A stretch of 64,000 bases of DNA. Source: Pseudomonas fluorescens (GTDB taxonomy: Bacteria; Pseudomonadota; Gammaproteobacteria; Pseudomonadales; Pseudomonadaceae). The stretch covers positions 4,166,501-4,230,500 of the forward strand of contig NZ_CP015225.1 in the NCBI RefSeq assembly GCF_001623525.1. Direction: 5' to 3'. A model generated the notes under the pieces. It had not been told where the DNA came from. It did no database searches and worked only from the letters and a program-made list of their open reading frames with translations. Each line of letters begins with the position of its first letter. Position 1 is the stretch's first letter. This document shows, piece by piece, positions 18,210 through 28,046 of this stretch. The position numbers and the translations under genes are program-made.

Positions 18210-18340
18210 GTGGCGAGGGAGCTTGCTCCCGCTGGGCTGCGCAGCGGCCCCAAGACAGCAGACTCCATTGGCCTGACACACCGGGTCGTCAGGTTTCAGG
18301 GCTGCTGCGCAGCCCAGCGGGAGCAAGCTCCCTCGCCACG
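18210..18340. repeat. REPIN, family A doublet
   Basis: Both halves are clear. It lies inside the transglutaminase/ATP-grasp gene cluster, between the end of the DUF2126 gene and the start of the fusion gene, where it could uncouple the two. Confidence 0.85.
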
Positions 18341-18348
18341 GGGCTCAC

Positions 18349-21300
18349 TTACACCTTGGGCGCCCCTTGAAAACGTCGTAGATCAAGCGTGAGGGGAAAC
18401 TCGTCATCCATTGCCAGGCTGGGTATCGGAAGTTTCCCAGGTGTGTGTCCGATACGGAAGAAACGCGCCATCCGCCGGCTTTCGGCCTCGTTGGCATTCA
18501 CCGGCAGGCTGTCGTAGTTACGCCCGCCCGGATGGGCCACGTGATACTGGCAGCCGCCCACGGAACGCTGCATCCAGGTGTCGAGCAAATCGAAGACCAG
18601 TGGCGCATGCACCGGGATGGTCGGTTGCAGGCAGTTGGCCGGTTGCCAGGCGCGGAAACGCACCCCGGCGACGAACTCGCCGACCCGACCAGTGGGTTGC
18701 AACGGCACCGGCACGCCATTGCAGGTCAGCAGGTAGCGTTGCGGCGCCAGGCCGCTGAGCTTGACCTGCAAGCGCTCCAGGGAAGAATCCACATAACGTA
18801 CGGTGCCGCCTACCGCGCCCTCTTCCCCCCAGCACATGCCAAGGCTCGAGGGCTTGGCGCAATTGCAGTTCGATACCGCTGACCGCGTAATCGCCCACCT
18901 TGGGGAAGCGGAACTCCAGGTGCGCGGCGAACCACTCGGCCCGCAGCGGGTAGCCGGCGGCGTTCAGCTCATGGATGACATCGGCAAAATCCTGCTCGAT
19001 AAAGTGCGGCAACAGGAACCGGTCATGCAGCTCGGTGCCCCAGCGCGCCAGTTTCGCCGGCGCGTAAGGCTCACGCCAGAACCGCGCCACCAGTGCCCGC
19101 AGCAGTAATTGCTGGGCCAGGCTCATGCGGGCGTGGGGGGGGCATCTCGAAAGCACGCAACTCCAACAGGCCGAGGCGCCCGGTGGCGCCATCCGGCGAA
19201 TAGAGCTTGTCGATGCAGAATTCGGCACGGTGTGTATTGCCGGTCACGTCGATCAGCAGGTTGCGCAGCAGGCGATCGACCAACCACGGCGGGCATTGCT
19301 CGCCGGGCTGTGGCATTTGCGCGAAAGCGATTTCCAGCTCGTACAACGCGTCGTTGCGCGCCTCGTCCACGCGAGGTGCCTGGGAGGTCGGGCCGATGAA
19401 CAATCCGGAAAACAGATAGGACAACGACGGATGGTTATGCCAGTAGCTGATCAGGCTGCGCAGCAGGTCGGGACGCCGCAGAAACGGTGAGTCAGCCGGT
19501 GTCGCGCCACCCAGTACGAAATGGTTACCGCCGCCGGTGCCTGTGTGCCGGCCATCGATCATGAATTTCTCGGTGGTCAGTCGGGTCTGGCGCGCCTCTT
19601 CGTATAAAAATTCAGTGCGCTCGACCAACTCATCCCAGGTCGCCGAGGGTTGCACGTTGACCTCGATCACACCCGGGTCGGGGGTGATGCGGAAATTGCC
19701 CAGGCGCGGGTCGCTCGGCGGCTCGTAGCCCTCCAACAGCACCGGACAATGCAGCTCCTCGGCCGTCGCCTCGATGGCGCTGACCAGCTCCAGGTAATCC
19801 TCGACCCGCTCCAGTGGCGGCATGAACAGGTACAGCCGGCCATCGCGGGCCTCGGCACAGAAGGCGGTGCGGGTCAGCCAGTCGGCGGATTTGTCGATCT
19901 CCGGGACACGCTCCTGCTCGGCCGCCGGCTCGCCGTGACGCGCCAGTTGCTCGGTGCCGGGCAGCTCGGGCAAATCCTGGTTCGGGTCGGTGGGGTGGAT
20001 GAACGGGTACTCGGCCGCCGTTACCCAAGGCTGGGACGCCAGCGGCAAGCGATAACCCAGGGGCGAATCCCCCGGCACCAGGCGGCAGTGGTTGTCGCGC
20101 AGGTACCAGCGACCGCTTTGCCACTGATCGCCCTTGGCGGTACGGGCCAGCGGCAGGACCTGGCCGATGACCTTGTCCAGGCCCTGGCTGAAGACCTTGC
20201 GCAACCGTGCACGCTCCAGGGCGTCCTCCAGGCGTGGGTCCTCGGCTGTGACATTCGAAGGCAATGCACCTTCACGCCAGAGGTAATAGAAGTTGTCTTC
20301 GTAGGCCGGAAACACGAACCGCGCAGGAATTTTCAAACGCTCGGCGACGCTCGCCAGGAAACGTCCGGCCAATTCGCCATCGGCGCCGTAGTCCTCCTGC
20401 TCATCGGCAATCAACGCGCTGTTGTGCCAGATCGGCACACCGTCGCGCCGCCAATAGCAGTTGAGCGACCAGCGCGGCAATTGCTCGCCGGGGTACCACT
20501 TGCCCTGGCCGAAATGCACCAGCCCCTTGGGCGCATAGTGATTGCGCATGCGCTGGAACAGCTCGGCGGAGAGCCGGCGTTTATCCGGCCCGAGTGCCGC
20601 GGTGTTCCACTCGGCACCGTCCGGGTCATCAATGGAGACAAAGGTCGGTTCGCCCCCCATGGTCAGGCGCACGTCGCCCTCCAACAGGTCGGCATCGATC
20701 TGCCGTCCCAGCGCCTGGATCGCCAGCCACTGTGCGTCGGTGTAAGGCTTGGTCACCCGCGGCGCTTCCCAGACCCGCTCGACGGACATTTCGTGGCTGA
20801 ACTCACACTCGCAAGGCTCCACCAAGCCACTGATCGGGGCCGCCGAGGACGGATCGGGACTACACGCCAACGGGATATGGCCTTCACCGGCGAACAACCC
20901 CGACGTCGCATCCAGGCCGATCCAACCGGCACCGGGCAGGTAGACCTCGCACCAGGCATGCAGGTCGGTGAAGTCCACCTCAGTGCCGGACGGACCATCG
21001 AGGCTTTTCACATCGGCGGTCAACTGGATCAGGTAACCGGAAACGAAACGCGCGGCCAAGCCAAGGTTGCGCAACAGCTGCACCAACAGCCAGGCCGAGT
21101 CGCGGCAAGAGCCGGACGCGTGCTCAAGGGTATGCTCCGGGGTCTGGACGCCCGGTTCCATGCGAATCAGGTAGTTGATGTCTTCGCTCAGGCGCTGGTT
21201 GAGCGCCACCAAAAAATCCACCGCTGGCAATGGCGAGCGGTCGATGCCGTCCAGATAGGCCTGGAATTTCGGCGTCAACGGCAGGGTTTCCAGGTAAGGC

Positions 21301-21644
21301 GCCAACTCCTTGCGCTCGTCGGCCGCGTAGGCGAACGGAATCTTTTCGGCGTAGGGCTCGAGGAAAAAATCGAACGGATTGAACACCGCCATTTCCGCCA
21401 GCAGATCGACTTCGATGCGCATCTCCTGGGTTTTCTCGGGAAACACCAGCCGCGCCAGGTAGTTACCCTGGGGATCCTGCTGCCAGTTGATGAAGTGCTG
21501 CTCGGGCGAAACCTTCAGCGCATAGGAAAGAATGCGCGTGCGGCTGTGGGCCGCCGGGCGCAGGCGAACGATCTGCGGGCCGAGTTCGACGGCGCGGTCG
21601 TAGCGGTAATGCGTAACGTGGTGCAATGCGACATGGATCGACAC
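18349..21644 (-). pseudogene. Large transglutaminase-like / DUF2126 protein, broken by two frameshifts
   Basis: Reading from a GTG at 21644 (AGGAGG six bases upstream) gives a transglutaminase-like N-terminal domain with the triad Cys180 (GSCRDSAWLL), His229 (TDLHAWCEVYLPG) and Asp245 (WIGLDATSG), followed by a long DUF2126 region (VRLTMGGEPTFVSIDDPDG, DGRHTGTGGGNHFVLGG). The frame breaks at a C8 run (plus-strand G8, 19135-19142), continues in a second frame, and breaks again at a G6 run (plus-strand C6, 18825-18830) before the C-terminus ending RFQGAPKV. Removing one base from each run restores a single frame of 1097 residues, the expected family length. This points to sequencing error or phase change rather than old decay. 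It would be the first gene of the three-gene unit. Confidence 0.85.
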
Positions 21645-21818
21645 GACGTGCCTCCTGCGAGCCTGAGCGTTGGTGAAAGCGGCGCAAGACTTATGCCATG
21701 CAGGCAGGTCGGACACTTTCTTTGTCTACTCAAGGCAGTAGAGCACTAAAAACGCGCGCTGCCCGAATTCATCTGCAAAGCAATGCACATAAATGCGGCG
21801 CGGGCAGCGCGAATTGAC

Positions 21819-22280
21819 TCAGCGACGCGGGCGTGATGCCTTGGCGGCCTGGATGGTGAGTTCGCGTTGCTGGCGGATGTCGACGAGCTTGCGGCGCATC
21901 TCCCGGTGGCGTCTGCTGTTAAGCAGCAGCAGAGCAAGCAATGGGAACAGCAGACTCAAACTGTAAATCAACCTATCGGGCCGATAAGCGATCGTGGGCA
22001 GGACGCAAAAAAAACACAGCCCCAACACCGCAACCATCGGCCACACCCAAACGGGGCGCCCACGGGCAATCATGAAGTTGCAATGCACTATGACAAGCGT
22101 AAGCGCTACGCCCCCAAAAAAAGACCACTTCGCGTTATCCGCCAATGAAAGGGCTTGAAAATAGCTGTCAAAAAAAAGGGGAATAGCAAAAACCAGAGCG
22201 AAGACCGACGCGAATATCGCCCCCATGAAGACCGGAAAATATTGGATGAGAAAAACGCGAACACCGGGCTGTCCATTCAT
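21819..22280 (-). CDS. Four-helix inner-membrane protein, candidate immunity protein
   Basis: A 153-residue protein with four hydrophobic segments at roughly residues 10-35, 52-70, 78-97 and 104-121, followed by a basic, arginine-rich tail (RRHREMRRKLVDIRQQRE). Its ATG overlaps the stop of the 306-residue gene by four bases (ATGA), so the two are translated together. I do not recognise the family. The small size, membrane location and coupling to a protein with a hydrophobic hairpin resemble immunity partners of membrane-acting toxins, but that is inference only. Confidence 0.7.
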   Translation of the reverse strand: MNGQPGVRVFLIQYFPVFMGAIFASVFALVFAIPLFFDSYFQALSLADNAKWSFFGGVALTLVIVHCNFMIARGRPVWVWPMVAVLGLCFFCVLPTIAYRPDRLIYSLSLLFPLLALLLLNSRRHREMRRKLVDIRQQRELTIQAAKASRPRR

Positions 22281-23197
22281 TCTTCGATCTCCTCATACAA
22301 CCCCACTGCAACGGTCCGGACATTCCCGGAAATCGCACTTCCAGTGAAGCCGATGGCGGCTCCCAGGGCATCCCGAATCTGTGTGACGGTGGCATGCCTG
22401 ATTTGAGTGGGCGTAAAGCGCTTGGGTAACTCGCCAGACAGTTGCTTGAGTTTGAGCAATTTGGAGGTCAGGCGAGGGTCATTGATACTCAGCAACTCTT
22501 TGGTCAGTTTGGCCCGCTCCTGTCGATTCAGGCCCCGGAGCACCTCCCTCACACTTTTGCCCGTGGCGGCTTTATTCAATCTGACCAGTTTGAGGGTCGT
22601 CAGCGACGATGCCCCGACCCCAACCAACGCCGCGGCATCCAGCACAATCATGGTGTTCTGGTACCACTCCTCACCGTCGAGCTGATCGTTTCGGGCTGGG
22701 TTACTGATTTCATTGCGCATGCGATAACCGCTCGCAAAACATTGCGCTGTGCTGGCCGCGGCGGCGGTATAACCCAACACAGCGATCGCGGTGCTTGCCC
22801 CTGCTGAAAATGGGATAGCCACAGAGCCGCTGAGTACCACGACCCAACCGATAACGGCCCCCGCACACGACAAGGAAGTGTTGATCGCTTCGCCGACCAA
22901 TCGCGATTCCCGTGGATTGTCCTGAACCTGCTGGGCAAACTGAGCCGGCGCAATGTACTTCTGCGCCTCGCGCAAGATGATCCGTTTGGGCTTGATGCTG
23001 CAAATCGGCTTGAACTCACGCAGGGTCACTACATTGAACTCAGCATCGATGTACACCACACCCGCGCCGACGATGCCTGGGTCGGCATCGATGGCGGCGA
23101 ACAGACGTGGCAGGTTGATTTGGCTTTCAATGCGTTTGCGGGCCATGACCTGGGAGAAGCTCAGGTCCATGCCGATGCCTGTTGGAGCGCTGCTCAT
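22277..23197 (-). CDS. Uncharacterised 306-residue protein with hydrophobic hairpin, candidate effector
   Basis: The ATG at 23197 gives MSSAPTGIGMDLSFSQVMARKR. Residues 1-105 are soluble and mixed. Residues 111-155 form a glycine/alanine-rich hydrophobic stretch (CAGAVIGWVVVLSGSVAIPF, then a second block around AIAVLGYTAAAAS) that looks like a helical hairpin. A second apolar block lies at about 190-210, and the C-terminal third is basic and helical. There is no signal peptide. I do not recognise the family. Architecture plus the overlapping four-helix gene suggest a membrane-inserting toxin with immunity; a housekeeping membrane-associated protein is the alternative. No secretion gene lies nearby. 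Confidence 0.7.
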   Translation of the reverse strand: MSSAPTGIGMDLSFSQVMARKRIESQINLPRLFAAIDADPGIVGAGVVYIDAEFNVVTLREFKPICSIKPKRIILREAQKYIAPAQFAQQVQDNPRESRLVGEAINTSLSCAGAVIGWVVVLSGSVAIPFSAGASTAIAVLGYTAAAASTAQCFASGYRMRNEISNPARNDQLDGEEWYQNTMIVLDAAALVGVGASSLTTLKLVRLNKAATGKSVREVLRGLNRQERAKLTKELLSINDPRLTSKLLKLKQLSGELPKRFTPTQIRHATVTQIRDALGAAIGFTGSAISGNVRTVAVGLYEEIEE

Positions 23198-23246
23198 ATG
23201 AATCGTCCTTGAGAATCGGAAGTGAATCTTTATCCACACACAATAT

Positions 23247-23377
23247 TGTGGCGAGGGAGCTTGCTCCCGCTCGGCGGCGAAGCCGTCGTACACCGGCCGG
23301 CACGGTCTGTCTGGAAACATTGCGTGGGATTGTTTGGGCCGCTTCGCAGCCCAGCGGGAGCAAGCTCCCTCGCCACA
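23247..23377. repeat. REPIN, family A doublet
   Basis: TGTGGCGAGGGAGCTTGCTC at 23247 and its complement ending at 23377. It lies between the ygiQ stop and the start of the 306-residue gene, just upstream of the latter. Confidence 0.85.
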
Positions 23378-23474
23378 AGGGCTATGCGGGCGCCACGATA
23401 ACAAACGGCCAGCACCGTCGCCAGAAAGCAAAACGCCAGCACTTAGGCTGGCGTTTTGCGATGCGGCTAGGCGA

Positions 23475-25775
23475 TCAGCGCGGCACGACAGGCTTGCGCG
23501 CCGGTTTCGGTCCTTTGCCCTTGGCGGCGTCCTTGCGTTCCTTGGCGGCCTGCTGGTTGCGGGCGAATGCCGCGGCCTTGGCCTGCTCACGCTTGTCCCA
23601 CGGGTTGCCGCCGTCACTGGCGCGCGGTGGCAGGCCGGTGTGCTGGGTCAGGATCTTGGTGGTTTCCTTGCCAACCTTGTGGCTGCCGGCTGGCGTCGAG
23701 TTCTTGCGACGGGCGCTCTGGTAGCTGTCGGTGGCCGGCTGGTGCAACGGAATCAATTGGTTCTTGCCCGGCCCGATCAGGTCGGCACGGCCCATGCGGG
23801 TCAGCGCTTCACGCAGCATCGGCCAGCCCTTGGGGTCGTGATAACGCAAGAAGGCCTTGTGCAGCCGGCGCTGCTCCTCGCTCTTGACGATGGTCACCGC
23901 GTCGCTCTTGTAGGTGACCTTGCGCAGCGGGTTCTTGCCCGAGTGGTACATGGCCGTGGCCGTAGCCATCGGCGACGGATAGAACGCCTGCACCTGGTCA
24001 GCGCGGAAGCCGTTGCCCTTGAGCCACAGCGCCAGGTTCATCATGTCTTCATCGGTGGTGCCCGGGTGGGCGGCGATGAAGTACGGAATCAGGTACTGCT
24101 CTTTCCCGGCTTCCTTGGTGTACTTCTCGAACATCCGCTTGAATTTGTCATAGCTGCCGATGCCCGGCTTCATCATCTGGTTGAGCGGGCCTTCTTCGGT
24201 ATGCTCCGGAGCGATCTTCAGGTAGCCGCCGACGTGGTGGGTCACCAGTTCCTTGACGTATTCCGGCGACTCGACCGCCAGGTCGTAACGCAGGCCGGAA
24301 GCGATCAGGATCTTCTTCACCCCAGGCAAGGCCCGGGCGCTGCGGTACAGCTGGATCAGCGAAGAATGGTCAGTATTCAGGTTCGGGCAGATGCCAGGGA
24401 ACACGCAGGACGGCTTGCGGCACGCGGATTCGATTTCCGGGCTCTTGCAGGCAATGCGATACATGTTCGCGGTCGGGCCGCCGAGGTCGGAAATGACCCC
24501 GGTGAAACCTGGGACCTTATCGCGGATCTCTTCGATCTCGCGGATGATCGACTCTTCGGAACGGTTCTGGATGATCCGGCCTTCGTGCTCGGTGATCGAG
24601 CAGAACGTGCAGCCACCGAAGCAGCCACGCATGATGTTCACCGAGAAACGGATCATCTCGTAGGCCGGGATCTTTTCCTTGCCGTAGGCCGGATGGGGGA
24701 CGCGTGCGTAAGGCATGCCAAACACGTAGTCCATTTCTTCGGTGGTCATCGGAATGGGCGGTGGATTGAACCAGACATCGACTTCGCCGTGCTTCTGCAC
24801 CAGGGCACGGGCGTTGCCCGGGTTGGTTTCAAGGTGAAGGACGCGGTTGGCGTGAGCGTAGAGCACCGCATCGCCACGGACCTTTTCCACCGAGGGCAGA
24901 CGGATCACGGTTTTGTCGCGGGTCATTTTCGGGCTTGCCAGGATCTGCACGACCTTGGCTTCGCTCGGGTCTTCAACCGGCCCCTTTTCCTGCTCGATAG
25001 CACAAGCCTGGGTGTCTTGGGTGTTCACATACGGGTTGATGATCTTGTCGATCTTGCCCGGACGGTCGATGCGCGTGGAATCGACTTCGTACCAGTCTTT
25101 CGGCGTGTCACGACGGATGAAGGCCGTGCCGCGCACGTCAGTGATGTCTTCGATCTTGTGACCGTAGGACAAGCGCTGGGCGACTTCGACAATCGCCCGC
25201 TCGGCGTTGCCGTAGAGCAGGATGTCGGCGCAGGCGTCGATCAGGATCGAGTTGCGGACCCGATCCTGCCAGTAATCGTAGTGAGCGATGCGGCGCAGCG
25301 ACGCTTCGATGCCTCCCAGCACGATCGGCACATGCTTGTAGGCTTCCTTGCAGCGCTGGCTATAGACAAGGCTCGCGCGGTCCGGCCGCTTGCCCGCCAT
25401 GCCGCCCGGGGTGTAGGCGTCATCGGAGCGAATCTTCTTGTCGGCGGTGTAGCGGTTGATCATCGAGTCCATGTTGCCGGCCGCGACACCGAAAAACAGG
25501 TTGGGCTCGCCAAGCTTCATGAAGTCGTCTTTGGACTGCCAGTTCGGCTGGGCAATGATCCCGACGCGAAAGCCCTGGGCTTCCAGCAAACGGCCAATGA
25601 TCGCCATGCCGAACGACGGGTGATCGACGTAGGCATCACCGGTCACGATGATGATGTCGCACGAATCCCAGCCGAGCTGATCCATCTCCTCCCTGCTCAT
25701 GGGCAGGAACGGCGCCGGGCCGAAACATTCGGCCCAGTACTTGGGATAGTCAAATAACGGCTTGGCTGCTTGCAT
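23475..25775 (-). CDS. ygiQ: YgiQ-family radical SAM protein
   Basis: A 766-residue protein of the UPF0313/YgiQ family. The radical SAM cluster motif is CFGGCTFC at about residue 380, preceded by [12 protein letters not shown]. Upstream is a cobalamin-binding-like N-terminal region ([34 protein letters not shown], cited in part: [11 protein letters not shown]). The C-terminus is a basic low-complexity tail ([16 protein letters not shown]). The start [14 protein letters not shown] at 25775 was chosen; the in-frame extension upstream has no family resemblance. The reaction is unknown in any organism as far as I know. It is a stand-alone gene flanked by REPINs. Confidence 0.9.
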   Translation of the reverse strand: MQAAKPLFDYPKYWAECFGPAPFLPMSREEMDQLGWDSCDIIIVTGDAYVDHPSFGMAIIGRLLEAQGFRVGIIAQPNWQSKDDFMKLGEPNLFFGVAAGNMDSMINRYTADKKIRSDDAYTPGGMAGKRPDRASLVYSQRCKEAYKHVPIVLGGIEASLRRIAHYDYWQDRVRNSILIDACADILLYGNAERAIVEVAQRLSYGHKIEDITDVRGTAFIRRDTPKDWYEVDSTRIDRPGKIDKIINPYVNTQDTQACAIEQEKGPVEDPSEAKVVQILASPKMTRDKTVIRLPSVEKVRGDAVLYAHANRVLHLETNPGNARALVQKHGEVDVWFNPPPIPMTTEEMDYVFGMPYARVPHPAYGKEKIPAYEMIRFSVNIMRGCFGGCTFCSITEHEGRIIQNRSEESIIREIEEIRDKVPGFTGVISDLGGPTANMYRIACKSPEIESACRKPSCVFPGICPNLNTDHSSLIQLYRSARALPGVKKILIASGLRYDLAVESPEYVKELVTHHVGGYLKIAPEHTEEGPLNQMMKPGIGSYDKFKRMFEKYTKEAGKEQYLIPYFIAAHPGTTDEDMMNLALWLKGNGFRADQVQAFYPSPMATATAMYHSGKNPLRKVTYKSDAVTIVKSEEQRRLHKAFLRYHDPKGWPMLREALTRMGRADLIGPGKNQLIPLHQPATDSYQSARRKNSTPAGSHKVGKETTKILTQHTGLPPRASDGGNPWDKREQAKAAAFARNQQAAKERKDAAKGKGPKPARKPVVPR

Positions 25776-26066
25776 GTCGATGACCGGTATAAAGGATGAA
25801 AAATCGCGGGCGCGGAATATAGCACAAATTTTGACCAATTCCGACGGCTATGGTCGGAAATCGATTTTGTGGCTCGCCCCCAGAACTCAAGCCAGATACA
25901 AATCAATTGTGGCGAGGGAGCTTGCTCCCGCCGGGCTGCGCAGCAGCCCCACAGCTGTATCCACTTTTACCCTGGCAAACCGCATTCGCTGGTTTTGCGA
26001 CTGCTGCGCAGTCGAGCGGGAGCAAGCTCCCTCGCCACAAAGACAATATCCAATCGAGCGAACGGC
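25776..26066. other. Intergenic region dnaB / ygiQ
   Basis: 291 bases. It holds the ygiQ upstream sequence and one family-A REPIN immediately after the dnaB stop. The AT-rich stretch around 25815-25865 is the likely ygiQ promoter region. No clear terminator for dnaB other than the REPIN hairpins. Confidence 0.5.
25908..26039. repeat. REPIN, family A doublet
   Basis: A complete doublet 27 bases after the dnaB stop. With no other hairpin present it may be the effective 3' end of the dnaB message. Confidence 0.85.
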
Positions 26067-27464
26067 TTACTCGTCGTCATCGAAATTGTAGCTACCCGGC
26101 GCCAGGTTTTCGAAGCGCGTGTATTTGCCGATAAACGCCAGGCGGATGAAGCCGATCGGGCCGTTCCGCTGCTTGCCGATGATGATTTCGGCGATGCCCT
26201 TGTGCTCCGTCTCGGGGTGGTACACCTCGTCGCGGTACACGAACATGATGACGTCGGCGTCCTGCTCGATCGCTCCGGATTCCCGCAAGTCGGAGTTCAC
26301 CGGACGCTTGTTGGGGCGCTGTTCCAGGGATCGGTTCAACTGGGAAAGTGCCACCACCGGGCAGTTGAATTCCTTGGCCAGGGCCTTGAGGGAACGGGAG
26401 ATTTCGGAAATCTCGTTGGTCCGGTTGTCGCCGCTGGAACCCGGGATCTGCATCAATTGCAGGTAGTCGATCATGATCAGTGCGATATCACCGTGCTCAC
26501 GCACCAGGCGACGGGTACGGGCGCGCATTTCCGACGGGCTGATACCGGCCGTATCGTCGATGAACAGCTTGCGGTCGTTGAGCAGGTTGACCGCCGATGT
26601 CAGGCGGGGCCAATCGTCGTCTTCCAGCTGGCCGGAACGGACCTTGGTCTGGTCGATACGCCCCAGGGACGAAAGCATACGCATGATCAGCGATTCGCCT
26701 GGCATCTCGAGGGAGTACACCAGCACCGCCTTGTCGCTGCGCAGCACGGCGTTTTCCACCAGGTTCATCGCAAAGGTCGTCTTACCCATGGACGGACGGC
26801 CGGCGACGATGATCAGGTCGGACGGTTGCAGGCCGCTGGTCTTCTCGTCGAGGTCGGTGTAACCGGTGGACAGGCCGGTGATGGCGTTGTCGGTGTTGAA
26901 CAAGGTGTCGATGCGGTCGATGGCCTTGGTCAGCAGGTCGTTGACGCTGACCGGGCCGCCGGTTTTCGGACGGGCCTCGGCGATCTGGAAGATCTGCCGC
27001 TCGGCTTCGTCAAGGATCTCGGCGGCGGTACGGCCTTCCGGGTTGAAGGCGCTGTCGGCGATTTCGGTGCTGATGCCGATCAATTGGCGCAAGGTCGCCC
27101 GCTCGCGCACGATCTGGGCATAGGCCTTGATGTTGGCGACCGACGGTGTGTTTTTCGCCAGTTCGCCCAGGTAACCGAGGCCGCCGACCTGGGACGTCTG
27201 CCCTTCCTTGTCCAATTGCTCGGCCAGGGTGACGACGTCGATCGGCATGTTCTGATCGGCCAGACGGGCGATCGCACGGAAAATCAGACGGTGGTCATGC
27301 CGGTAGAAATCGCCATCGGAGACTTGATCGAGCACGCGTTCCCAGGCGTTGTTGTCCAGCATCAGGCCACCGAGCACGGCCTGTTCGGCCTCGATGGAAT
27401 GCGGAGGCACCTTCAGGGCAGCGGTTTGCAGATCGTATTGCTCGGGAGCGGTGATTTCGTTCAT
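26067..27464 (-). CDS. dnaB: Replicative DNA helicase DnaB
   Basis: A 465-residue hexameric 5'-3' helicase that unwinds DNA at the replication fork and recruits primase. The N-terminal all-helical domain begins PPHSIEAEQAVLGGLMLDN; the RecA-like C-terminal domain has Walker A GRPSMGKTTFAMN near residue 210, Walker B IALIMIDYLQLM, and RSLKALAKEFNCPVVALSQLNR. I chose the ATG at 27464; a GTG two codons upstream is also possible. No intein is present. It follows rplI at a distance of 117 bases with a hairpin in between. Confidence 0.96.
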   Translation of the reverse strand: MNEITAPEQYDLQTAALKVPPHSIEAEQAVLGGLMLDNNAWERVLDQVSDGDFYRHDHRLIFRAIARLADQNMPIDVVTLAEQLDKEGQTSQVGGLGYLGELAKNTPSVANIKAYAQIVRERATLRQLIGISTEIADSAFNPEGRTAAEILDEAERQIFQIAEARPKTGGPVSVNDLLTKAIDRIDTLFNTDNAITGLSTGYTDLDEKTSGLQPSDLIIVAGRPSMGKTTFAMNLVENAVLRSDKAVLVYSLEMPGESLIMRMLSSLGRIDQTKVRSGQLEDDDWPRLTSAVNLLNDRKLFIDDTAGISPSEMRARTRRLVREHGDIALIMIDYLQLMQIPGSSGDNRTNEISEISRSLKALAKEFNCPVVALSQLNRSLEQRPNKRPVNSDLRESGAIEQDADVIMFVYRDEVYHPETEHKGIAEIIIGKQRNGPIGFIRLAFIGKYTRFENLAPGSYNFDDDE

Positions 27465-27507
27465 GGCCACTTCTGGTTATGAAAATCAGGAATTGCAGAA
27501 AGACAAA

Positions 27508-27536
27508 GGGCACGACCTGTAAACAGGATCGTGCCC
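27508..27536 (-). terminator. Probable terminator between rplI and dnaB
   Basis: GGGCACGA and TCGTGCCC pair around a short CCTGT/CAGG inner stem. On the minus strand the stem is followed by TTTGTCTTT, a fair U tract. It would end or attenuate the ribosomal-protein transcript before dnaB. Confidence 0.6.
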
Positions 27537-27581
27537 GATGTTACCGGCAAGCACCCGAAGGTGCCAACCGACAGGTGTTGC

Positions 27582-28028
27582 TTAGGCTGCTACCACGACA
27601 ACGCGTACGGTGGCTTCAACTTCGGCGTGCAGGTGCACGGCTACGTCGAATTCGCCTACGTTGCGGATGGTGCCGTTCGGCAGACGAACTTCGCTTTTCG
27701 CAACTTCAACGCCGGAGGCGGTCAGTGCATCAGCGATGTCGTGAGTGCCGATCGAACCGAACAGCTTGCCTTCGTCGCCAGCGGTGGCAGTGATGGTCAC
27801 TTCCAGCTCAGCCAGTTGGGCAGCGCGGCTTTCAGCCGAGGTTTTACGGTCTGCGGCAGCTTTTTCCAGCTCGGCACGACGCTCTTCGAACGCAGCCAGG
27901 TTGGCAGCGGTCGCAGCGGTGGCTTTGCCGTAAGGCAGCAGGTAGTTACGACCGTAACCGGCCTTAACGTTTACTTTGTCACCCAGGTTGCCCAGGTTGG
28001 TGACTTTTTCCAGAAGGATCAGTTGCAT
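27582..28028 (-). CDS. rplI: 50S ribosomal protein L9
   Basis: A 148-residue protein with the characteristic L9 N-terminus [32 protein letters not shown] (quoted to show [15 protein letters not shown]), a long connecting helix ([21 protein letters not shown]) and a C-terminal rRNA-binding domain ([20 protein letters not shown]). Length equals the usual 148-149. It belongs to the rpsF-rpsR-DUF2232-rplI unit and follows the membrane-protein gene by 18 bases. Confidence 0.97.
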   Translation of the reverse strand: MQLILLEKVTNLGNLGDKVNVKAGYGRNYLLPYGKATAATAANLAAFEERRAELEKAAADRKTSAESRAAQLAELEVTITATAGDEGKLFGSIGTHDIADALTASGVEVAKSEVRLPNGTIRNVGEFDVAVHLHAEVEATVRVVVVAA

Positions 28029-28046
28029 GTGAAAATCCTCTAACTT

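Noticed and set aside
19650..21749. Long open frame (699 codons) antisense to the DUF2126 gene
   Set aside because: Composition typical of the complement of a GC-rich coding region, with no domain; the minus strand carries the transglutaminase motifs.
23334..25757. Long open frame (807 codons) on the plus strand opposite ygiQ
   Set aside because: It is an antisense shadow of the GC-rich ygiQ gene, rich in His/Arg/Gly/Ala and without any recognisable motif or ribosome site; ygiQ on the other strand has full family motifs.
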